A stretch of 14,595 nucleotides of DNA from CAYGAW01 sp964347945 (GTDB taxonomy: Bacteria > Chloroflexota > Anaerolineae > UBA7937 > B3-Chlor). The stretch's first letter is position 1. Each line of letters starts with the position of its first letter. Location: contig CAYGAW010000216.1 in NCBI GenBank assembly GCA_964347945.1, positions 1 through 14,595 on the forward strand. Direction: 5' to 3'. The notes beneath the pieces are model-generated. The model made no database searches. It saw only the letters and a list, made by a program, of their open reading frames with translations, and was not told the origin of the DNA. The translations under genes and the position numbers were made by a program. Shown one piece after another: positions 8,190 through 14,127 of the stretch.

Positions 8190-9275
8190 CTACAGGATAT
8201 CGGAGATGGAGATACCGCGCGCTCTCGCGCGCTTGGCCATCCATTCCTTGCGGTCCGCCGGCGGCAAAGCCACCTCCCCCTCGGGCCGACGCTCCAAGCT
8301 CAAAGCGTCCGAAGGGCATACTGTGGTGCACTGGCCGCAGCCCACGCAACGCGCGTAGTCCACTACACACACGTCTGCTGCCACGGACAGCGACTCGAAC
8401 TGGCAACGCTGGACGCAGTCCCCGCAGCCCACACACTCCTCAACGTCCACCACCGCGCGAAAGTCGGAGCGAGCGATGGCCGTGGGGATGCTGAACTCGA
8501 CCACACTCCTCAAGAATCCGCAGCAGCAAGTGCAACAGTTGCATATGTAGAAGTGGCCATCCCGGTAGTTGGCGGTGGAGTGCACCAACCCTGCTTCTTC
8601 TGTCTCACGCAAGATGCCCAAGGCCTCTTCCTTGCTGAGAGCCCGCGTCACGTCACTGCGGTCAAAGGCACCCTCCACCCGGGCGAATATCAGGCAAACC
8701 TCGGTTGGATAGTCACACCCCTTGCCCACCAGCTTCTGCTGGACGCGGCAAATGCACTCGCGTACACCCCACGCTTTGGCTTCTTCCAGTAGTTGAGAGG
8801 CTCGCTGATATGGGAAGATCTCCGGCTCGAACGCGACGGCCTCCTCAACTGGGATGACCAGATGACCTGGCGGCGCGGCCTGCATGAGCTCGCCGCCGCC
8901 CTTCGTTTCCTGATAGTACTGCTCAAACAGCGTCGCCAGTTCCTCATCCAGCCGGGGCAATTGCTCCTCGTAGATGCCCACGACGAATGGCATGAGCCCG
9001 AAGAGAAGTTCCCCCTCGCCTTTCTTGGCTAGGATCAGTCCCTTGCGGGTCATGCCCTTCAGTATGGGATACGCCACCTCCCGGTCCACTCCCGCACGCT
9101 GAGCGATGTCGGCTGCCGGCTCGCTGGTGATGCGCATCACCGCGGCCAGCTCCGCCTCCTCCGGCGCGAAGATCTTGGCTAGCAGACGCAGCTCGACGCC
9201 ACTCTCGGTGCCAGGGAAGCCATGGGGGATGGCGTCGAGGCGCTGGGCTAACTTGCGGTACACGTCTTCAGGCAT
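8190..9275 (-). CDS. HTH-like plus 2x[4Fe-4S] ferredoxin-domain protein
   Basis: This is a 361-residue cytoplasmic iron-sulfur protein. Residues about 25-90 look like a winged helix-turn-helix (RLLAKIFAPEEAELAAVM, then an ITSEPAADIAQRAG turn and GMTRKGLILAKKGEGELLFGL as a wing). A middle region follows with ECICR (CxC at 174-176), Cys187 and Cys194, then a cysteine cluster CNCCTCCC at 245-252. The C-terminus has two classical clusters, CVGCGDCVQRC (281-291) and CVGCGQCTTVCP (310-320). The first lacks the usual Pro after its last Cys. The start at 9275 is chosen over an ATG 21 nt upstream because AAAGGAG lies 8 nt before it. From memory, proteins of this layout occur widely in anaerobes and are annotated as 4Fe-4S binding or ferredoxin proteins. 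A redox-responsive regulator or an electron carrier for a partner enzyme are both possible. UspA genes flank it on both sides. Confidence 0.87.
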   Translation of the reverse strand: MPEDVYRKLAQRLDAIPHGFPGTESGVELRLLAKIFAPEEAELAAVMRITSEPAADIAQRAGVDREVAYPILKGMTRKGLILAKKGEGELLFGLMPFVVGIYEEQLPRLDEELATLFEQYYQETKGGGELMQAAPPGHLVIPVEEAVAFEPEIFPYQRASQLLEEAKAWGVRECICRVQQKLVGKGCDYPTEVCLIFARVEGAFDRSDVTRALSKEEALGILRETEEAGLVHSTANYRDGHFYICNCCTCCCGFLRSVVEFSIPTAIARSDFRAVVDVEECVGCGDCVQRCQFESLSVAADVCVVDYARCVGCGQCTTVCPSDALSLERRPEGEVALPPADRKEWMAKRARARGISISDIL

Positions 9276-9298
9276 TCCAAGAACTCCTTTCTGCACAT

Positions 9299-9317
9299 TC
9301 AGACCTCGGAGGTCTGA
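9299..9317. repeat. 19-nt palindrome upstream of the HTH/ferredoxin gene
   Basis: Arms TCAGACCTC and GAGGTCTGA are perfectly complementary around one central G, starting 24 nt upstream of the ATG at 9275. No T-tract follows on either strand, so it is not a typical intrinsic terminator for the UspA copy that ends at 9389. It could be an operator for the helix-turn-helix protein itself, a 5'-leader hairpin, or one copy of a dispersed hairpin repeat. No promoter boxes of good quality are visible in 9276-9388. Confidence 0.6.
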
Positions 9318-9388
9318 TCACCGCTGTCACCTCTATCCAGACGCGCCAATGTCGCTCGACAGGGCGCCCACCGGTAGAGTCCTTCTAA

Positions 9389-9872
9389 CTAGTCAAACTG
9401 CGAGCGGATGAGCAACAAGGGTCGATCAGCCCGATGCAACACGCCGGCCGCCACGCTTCCGTAGAAGACCTGCGACAGGCCTGTACGCCCGTGACTCGCC
9501 AGGGCGAAAAGATCGGCGTCCGCCTCCTCAGCAGCGTTCAGGATCGATTTCACCACCTGGCCGTGAACAACGCGGTTGCGAGCTTTAACACCTTTCTCGC
9601 GGAACTCTCCGTGAAGAGCCCTCAGACAAGCCTCGGCCTCGTTGTGCGCCCGCTCGACTACCTGCTGATAGACGTCCACGTGACCCCCCAGACGGCCCGG
9701 CCGGGAAAGACGGCGGCTCGGACACTGTCAGAAGGACGATCTCCGCCTCACAACGCTCGGCCAACTCTTCTACGTAGGGCAATATCCTCTCGGCCCTCTT
9801 GGAGCCATCCAAGGACACCAGAATGGTCTTGTCTGGCGTCGTTTTCCACACCCTACCTTTCTCAGTGATCAT
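9389..9872 (-). pseudogene. universal stress protein, UspA family, frameshifted
   Basis: The N-terminal part (from 9872) reads KTILVSLDGSKRAERILPYVEEL and LLTVSEPPSFPAGPSG, then becomes non-homologous. The C-terminal part in another frame resumes with VDVYQQVVERAHNEA and runs to SHGRTGLSQVFYGSVAAG, ending QFD. Together they cover a complete Usp domain that aligns end to end with the intact copy at 7657-8103. The break lies at a run of six G on the coding strand (9689-9684). Five G would restore one frame of 160 residues reading ...SGGHVDVYQQ. This is therefore either a one-base insertion in the genome, a homopolymer sequencing error, or a slippage site. The ATG at 9872 has GGAAGGG about 13 nt upstream. 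A GTG or later start nearer KTILV would give the usual 145-150-residue length. Confidence 0.85.
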
Positions 9873-9927
9873 GGCGCCAACTATACCCTTCCGCGGCTCA
9901 CGGATGAACTCTTGGTGGAGCCCACGA

Positions 9928-11205
9928 TCATGTTACCTTGAGCCGCTGCCCTGGGAAGTAGCGCACGTAGCGCTTCTCCTTCACCACGCGCCTGATGCGG
10001 TCCACCGCCTCCCACACCTCGCTGAAGGAGGTGTAGAGGGGCGAGACTCCCAGGCGGATGTTGTCGGGCTCTCGAAAGTCTGGTATGACCTTCATCTCCT
10101 CGATCAGGGCTCGATTGATGCGATACCCCTCGCGGTGTCGCACGGAAATATGGGAGCCACGCTGCGAAGGATCCCTGGGAGAACCGAGGACGAAGCCCAG
10201 GGGCTCCAGTACCGTGTCGAATAGGTACACCAGGTAGGAGGTCAGCCGAACGGATTTGTGGCGGATGCGATCGATGCCTGCCTCCAGCGCCGCATCGAGA
10301 GCCGACTCCAGGGCCACGGTGGACAGGATGGGAGGGCTGCTGACCAAGAAGTGCGTGATTCCCTCCGCTGGCTGGTACTCCAGATCGAAATCAAAGGGAG
10401 AATCCTGCCCGAACCAACCCCAGATGGGAGACCGTGCCTCCTGTAGGTCGCGGCGCACGTACAGGAACGCCGGTGCCCCCGGACCGCCATTGAGGTACTT
10501 GTAGGTGCAGCCCACGGCCAGATCCACGTCCCAGCGGTCCAACTCGATAGGGACAGCCCCGGCCGAGTGCCCGAGGTCCCAGAGAACCAGGGCTCCGACT
10601 TCGTGGGCGCGCTTGGTTATCGCCTCAGCATCGTACAAGAAGCCGCTCTTGAACACCACGTGAGACAGCGTGACCAGCGCCGTCCTGTCATCTATGGCCT
10701 CGAATAGCGTCGCTTGATCGACGCTGATCTCATCCTCGGCAGGCACCAGGTGAAGCTGGTGGCGGTCGCCCAGCAGGCGAATGCACCCCTGGACGATGTA
10801 CAGATCCGAGGGGAAGTTCAGCACAGAGCTGACGATGCGATCCCGGTCCGGCCGCATCTCCAGGGCGACCATCACCAGTTTGAAGAGGTTGATGGAGGTT
10901 GTGTCGCTGACGATGACCTGGCCTGGCGCCGCGCCCAGTAGCTTCGCGATCTTCTCGCCAACCCGCGTGGGCGAGTCCCACCAACTGGCATTCCAGCCCC
11001 TGATAAGATCGCGCCCCCATTCCTCCTCCACCGCCCTGCGCATGGCACCCACCGCGCGGTGAGGCAGCCGCCCCAGGGAGTTCCCGTCGAGATAGATGAG
11101 GTCCGGTTCGGCGAATACGAACGCCTCCCGAAACGGAGCCAGTTCGTCCTCCTCTTCCAGCTGCCGGGCGAACTGCAGCCCGGGTTCGAATTCCAACCGC
11201 TCCAT
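9928..11205 (-). CDS. kynU: kynureninase
   Basis: This is a PLP enzyme that cleaves L-kynurenine (or 3-hydroxykynurenine) to anthranilate (or 3-hydroxyanthranilate) plus alanine in tryptophan breakdown; cytoplasmic. Length is 425 residues, normal for the family. Seen: YLDGNSLGRLP at 38-48, VSDTTSINLFKL at 99-110 for phosphate binding, FPSDLY at 131-136 (Phe and Asp flanking the cofactor), WDLGHSAGAVP at 209-219 with the ring-nitrogen Asp210, and the Schiff-base Lys236 in CTYKYLNGGPGAPAF. GWFG and a C-terminal NIRLGVSPLYTSF complete the set. The ATG at 11205 has GGAGGG five nt upstream. No tryptophan dioxygenase, formamidase or anthranilate genes are in the window, so the enzyme stands alone here. 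A cysteine-desulfurase-like aminotransferase is the alternative fold relative, but the kynureninase motifs are specific. Confidence 0.94.
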   Translation of the reverse strand: MERLEFEPGLQFARQLEEEDELAPFREAFVFAEPDLIYLDGNSLGRLPHRAVGAMRRAVEEEWGRDLIRGWNASWWDSPTRVGEKIAKLLGAAPGQVIVSDTTSINLFKLVMVALEMRPDRDRIVSSVLNFPSDLYIVQGCIRLLGDRHQLHLVPAEDEISVDQATLFEAIDDRTALVTLSHVVFKSGFLYDAEAITKRAHEVGALVLWDLGHSAGAVPIELDRWDVDLAVGCTYKYLNGGPGAPAFLYVRRDLQEARSPIWGWFGQDSPFDFDLEYQPAEGITHFLVSSPPILSTVALESALDAALEAGIDRIRHKSVRLTSYLVYLFDTVLEPLGFVLGSPRDPSQRGSHISVRHREGYRINRALIEEMKVIPDFREPDNIRLGVSPLYTSFSEVWEAVDRIRRVVKEKRYVRYFPGQRLKVT

Positions 11206-11262
11206 ACTTGCCCTCCGCAGCGCGTCTGTTTTCTGCCCGCCTCCCTACGCTGGCGCCCTCCT

Positions 11263-12198
11263 TCAGTTGTCGGAACCACGCTGTTGGCGTGTTTGCGTCG
11301 GCCACTCAGATCCTATCTCGACTCCCCATTCCGCCCTCTCGCCCTGAGTTCGTTTGCTGTAGGCAGCGCCCAGGTTGTTCTGGGCCATAGCCCAGTCGAT
11401 TGGAGACCTCTCACGCGAGAGTACCTCCAGGGCCGCAGTGTAGGCAGCGATGGCCTTCTCCACGTTGTCACCCGGTTTGCCCCGCCGCCGTTCAATGTAG
11501 GCAATCCCCAGTCGTTCTTGCACGGCTGCCCAGAACGCTGGCTCTTGCTCCCATCGCAGACTCTGGAGGATTTGCTCATAGATCTCGATCTGCCGTTCGC
11601 GCCCCTTGCTCTTATCGGGCAGGGCCTGCACCTCCCTGATCTGCCCTCGGTAGCGCCGTGGCACCTTCATCGAAGGACACCTTGGCCCGTAGGGTTGCTG
11701 CTGGGGCATACCCTTCCGTCGGCATACCTCCGCCACCCGTTCGTTGCGCCCCCTCTCGGCGTCCATTCTCTTCGACCACTCCCGGGCGCTTTCGCGGTCA
11801 TCGCCAATCTCCTCCCTGGCGACTTCCTTCAGGAGAGGATAGACGTCGGGATGGTTCTGCTCCAGGTGCTGGAGCCAGCCAGGGTCCAACCAGGAGGGCC
11901 GGCTGAGGCCGATGAGGAACGCGGCGATGAGCGATGGAGCCAGGGGGTAGAGCACGAGCCTCTGCTTCATCTCCACCTCACCAGCCAGCGCGATGAGGGC
12001 GAGAACGATGAAGATGCCCCCCACCAGGGGGAACAAATGGTAGGTGTCAGCCCCAAGAAGGCCAGACTTCTCCTTGAGGTAGGACTGCTTGGAGCGGCCA
12101 AGGCGTATATACATGCTATAGCCGAAGAAGGCGCCGACGCTGAAGCTGATTAGAAAGACAGCCCACTGTGTGGCTGCCTCTTGTACCTGGATTCCCAC
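11263..12198 (-). CDS. membrane-anchored TPR protein, repeat array cut short
   Basis: Not a named family. With the start chosen here it has 311 residues. Three hydrophobic segments at about 12-31, 56-72 and 81-98 anchor it. A charged region of about 120 residues follows, then TPR-type helices from about 220: AVQERLGIAYIERRRG, NVEKAIAAYTAALEVLSRE, then DWAMAQNNLGAAYSKRTQGERAE. This resembles the tandem repeats of CHAT/NB-ARC-type TPR proteins, where the next words would be NxEQAIA(A/C)Y. Instead the protein diverges at residue 291 and ends 21 residues later; neither other frame continues the repeat. The C-terminus was probably lost by deletion. The GTG at 12198 is preferred because AGGGAGT lies 5 nt upstream; an ATG at 12237 has no Shine-Dalgarno and would add 13 unlikely residues. 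It could be a scaffold for protein contacts; no partner is visible. Confidence 0.68.
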   Translation of the reverse strand: MGIQVQEAATQWAVFLISFSVGAFFGYSMYIRLGRSKQSYLKEKSGLLGADTYHLFPLVGGIFIVLALIALAGEVEMKQRLVLYPLAPSLIAAFLIGLSRPSWLDPGWLQHLEQNHPDVYPLLKEVAREEIGDDRESAREWSKRMDAERGRNERVAEVCRRKGMPQQQPYGPRCPSMKVPRRYRGQIREVQALPDKSKGRERQIEIYEQILQSLRWEQEPAFWAAVQERLGIAYIERRRGKPGDNVEKAIAAYTAALEVLSRERSPIDWAMAQNNLGAAYSKRTQGERAEWGVEIGSEWPTQTRQQRGSDN

Positions 12199-12760
12199 TG
12201 GCGACTCCCTGGCGCGGACGTGGTGACATTCTAGCATACGGGAACGCCATCGGTCAAGGAAGAGTCAACAACCTCCCGCAGCTTTGGAACCAGGGAGAGG
12301 TTCGATTGATCCCAGGGGCGGTCCCTGTGCGCCGTGACCACTTTGTTTGCAGGCGGAAGTCAGCGGCAATAGAACAAGGCCCCGCTGTTCAGGAGTATGC
12401 AACAGGGTGGCACCAAACCCTTGGCAGACATCCCAGCACAGCCTCAGAGGGACTGTGGCACCTTCCAGGGCGCTTGGCAATATGGACAAAGAATGGACGC
12501 GGGTCCCGTAGTGCGGCGGCGCCCCGGGGTGGAAAAGACTACCAAGGAACAGGGCCCTACTTTGACAGTAGGGCCCTCCGTCTGACAGGCTTGGTATGGC
12601 GCCAATCCTACCACGGGTTCAACGCGCTGGTGTCAACATCCTATGCCCCCGCCACAAGGACAACGCAACAACCTCCCGGGGGTTACACACCTCCGCGAGG
12701 TTGCCTGCTTGACCAATGTGCGATGACCCGAATGCACGTCGAGCGACTGCCGCAGATCTC
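12199..12760. other. 562-nt non-coding region, rich in inverted repeats
   Basis: No convincing gene is present on either strand; open frames here lack Shine-Dalgarno sites and family resemblance. The stretch is dense in short perfect hairpins: GAACC(7)GGTTC around 12287-12303, CAGGG(5)CCCTG around 12312-12326, CAGCGG(15)CCGCTG around 12361-12387, AGGGT(8)ACCCT around 12404-12421, the strong 11-bp stem at 12551-12577, AACC(7)GGTT at 12670-12684 and ACCTC(3)GAGGT at 12689-12701. The last two lie shortly after the PstS-like stop and may end that transcript. AACAGGGTGGCACC at about 12400-12414 looks like a T-box core on the + strand, but no aminoacyl-tRNA or amino-acid gene follows. A 13-nt string CAACAACCTCCCG occurs at 12266-12278 and again exactly 400 nt later at 12666-12678. 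It also holds the upstream region of the TPR gene. Confidence 0.5.
12551..12577. terminator. perfect 11-bp hairpin, terminator-like
   Basis: Arms AGGGCCCTACT (12551-12561) and AGTAGGGCCCT (12567-12577) pair fully around the 5-nt loop TTGAC. The stem is very stable. On the - strand it lies about 180 nt past the stop of the PstS-like gene and is followed by GTTCCTTGGTAGTCTTTT, only a poor T-tract; on the + strand no T-run follows. It may be a terminator, a structural element of a non-coding RNA, or a protein-binding palindrome. Confidence 0.45.
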
Positions 12761-13780
12761 TCAGCCTTGATCTATCGGCACATAGCCGCTCTTCTTCACC
12801 ACTTGCTGACCTTCCGCCGAGAGAAGCCAGTCCCGAAGTCTATACCCAGGACTGTCTTCGCTCTGACCCTTTCGGACCACCACATAGACTTCTGTGGTGA
12901 AGGGGTACTTACGCGCTCCGATGGTCTTGTAGGAGGGAGTGACGCCATCTACCGCCACCAACTTGATCTCTTCATTGGGGGCCATGAACTCTTCGAAGAA
13001 GTACACAGAATAGCCAATGCCGTACCTGTCCTCGCTCAGGCGGTTGATGGGGCCCAGCATCCCCTCCAGGACCATCGGCTCGCCAGGCTCTATCATCTCC
13101 AAACCCTTCATCACCAGAGTCTTCATCAGCTCCTGGCTGCCCGAATTCTCGTCTCTCTGATACGCATGTATCTCCGCATCTGCGCCTCCCACCTCGCTCC
13201 AAGCGGTGATTCTGCCGGTGTAGATGTCCTGGATCTGCTTCGTCGTGAGGCCGGTCACGGGATTGTGCCTGTTCGTCAAAAAGACGAAAGCATCCAACGC
13301 AACGGCCTGGGCGTCTAGGCCCACGCCGAGGCTCTCGGCCAGGTTGAGTTCATCCTGCGACGGCAGCCTGGCGACCAAGATCAGATCCACGCTGTCCTCG
13401 ATCAGATTGACGTAGGAGCCGTGAGTACCCGTATGGAAGACTGTTCGAAACGTGTGCATCGCAACGTGCTTCCTCCCCGGCTGGGACACATCCGGCAGCA
13501 GTCGTGTCGTGCCGTCCCAAAGATCGCTCTCCCAGCGACAAGGCACGTCAAGCAGTTCGCACGCGATCAGCACAGCTAGCGGATGCGTTGAGGTCGACCC
13601 GTCCACCAGCGGGTAGTTGAGGGCGAAGTCGGGCTCGTCGCGGGGCGCGCGCGGATCTTCGGGACATCGCACTTCAGGGCATATCACTTCCGGAGGGCAC
13701 TCCGGACAGGCCGGGCAACAGCCTGCCAGCCCCAGCAGGGCCACGACTGCGCCTAGCAAGACGATTGTCCTGACCTTCAT
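12761..13780 (-). CDS. PstS-like phosphate-binding lipoprotein (ABC substrate-binding, PBP-like)
   Basis: This 339-residue extracytoplasmic protein is predicted to bind phosphate or a related oxyanion for an ABC importer. The signal peptide MKVRTIVLLGAVVALLG ends in a lipobox LAGC, with Cys21 as the lipid anchor. A Cys/Pro-rich linker follows with Cys at 21, 22, 25, 28, 34 and 39. The mature domain shows YPLVDGSTSTHPL at 56-68 (oxyanion loop), DLILVARLPS at 132-141, TTKQIQDIYTGRITAWSEVGG at 179-199 (shown as landmark only) and RDENSGSQELM at 209-219, all typical of PstS/PBP-like proteins. The start at 13780 is fixed by AAAGGGGG 8 nt upstream and by the signal peptide; the frame stays open far upstream (to 14128) but that part is not protein-like. 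No pstC, pstA, pstB or phoU is nearby, so it is an orphan binding protein, possibly a sensor. Confidence 0.9.
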   Translation of the reverse strand: MKVRTIVLLGAVVALLGLAGCCPACPECPPEVICPEVRCPEDPRAPRDEPDFALNYPLVDGSTSTHPLAVLIACELLDVPCRWESDLWDGTTRLLPDVSQPGRKHVAMHTFRTVFHTGTHGSYVNLIEDSVDLILVARLPSQDELNLAESLGVGLDAQAVALDAFVFLTNRHNPVTGLTTKQIQDIYTGRITAWSEVGGADAEIHAYQRDENSGSQELMKTLVMKGLEMIEPGEPMVLEGMLGPINRLSEDRYGIGYSVYFFEEFMAPNEEIKLVAVDGVTPSYKTIGARKYPFTTEVYVVVRKGQSEDSPGYRLRDWLLSAEGQQVVKKSGYVPIDQG

Positions 13781-13889
13781 TTCCACAACCCCCTTTCTCG
13801 ATGCCCATGTCCGGCGGGCCACCCCACGCCTTGCACCGCTGGAAACACCGCCCGCTACAAGACACACGAAGAGGACTCCGGCCATCGAC

Positions 13890-13919
13890 ATTCTATCACC
13901 GCAGAGGTCACAAACGCAA
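13890..13919 (-). promoter_or_regulatory. possible promoter of the PstS-like gene
   Basis: On the - strand TTGCGT (13919-13914) and TAGAAT (13895-13890) are spaced by 18 nt; the -10 box matches 5/6 and the -35 box 3/6. It lies about 110 nt upstream of the ATG at 13780. I see no clear Pho-box (paired CTGTCAT-like repeats), so phosphate control is not supported. The gene-free stretch 13781-14124 holds this site, the hairpin module at 13998-14045 and otherwise nothing I recognise. Confidence 0.3.
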
Positions 13920-13997
13920 CGAAATATGCTCGCGCAGGTCTTGAACCTTCGGCAGGTTTGGAGGTTGGGAAGCTGCGACAGGGTTGGACCGCTCTGC

Positions 13998-14045
13998 GCG
14001 CGGGAATCAATTCCCGCGCTAAGCCCAGAAAGTCCCTGCGGGACT
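13998..14045. repeat. two-hairpin module, interspersed-repeat-like
   Basis: Two perfect hairpins lie side by side: GCGCGGGAA (13998-14006) with TTCCCGCGC (14011-14019) around TCAA, and AGTCCC (14031-14036) with GGGACT (14040-14045) around TGC, joined by 11 nt. From memory, pairs of this form (a GGGAAT..ATTCCC hairpin followed by an AGTCCC..GGGACT hairpin) are scattered in many copies in some bacterial genomes, which would make this a REP- or MITE-like element. With one copy in the window that cannot be proven. It lies in the gap between the protease-like gene and the PstS-like gene. Confidence 0.6.
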
Positions 14046-14109
14046 CCAACAATAGTACCGCGGCCTGAAGGACGCACCTTCTCCTGAGATCCTGGTAGTT
14101 GGCAAACTC

Positions 14110-14127
14110 TGAGGCGCCCAGGCCTCA
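14110..14127 (-). terminator. hairpin over the stop codon of the protease-like gene
   Basis: TGAGGC (14110-14115) pairs with GCCTCA (14122-14127) around a 6-nt loop, and the TGA stop codon at 14127-14125 is part of the stem. On the - strand it is followed by GAGTTTGCC, which is only a minimal T-stretch. It is a weak terminator candidate. Confidence 0.25.

Noticed and set aside
11059..12153. 364-codon + strand open frame opposite the TPR and kynureninase genes.
   Set aside because: Antisense shadow; low-complexity Pro/Leu/Arg composition and no ribosome binding site, while the - strand frames have clear homologies.
12168..12770. 200-codon + strand open frame across the non-coding region.
   Set aside because: Its start lies inside the TPR gene on the other strand, it has no family resemblance and no ribosome binding site; hairpins run through it.
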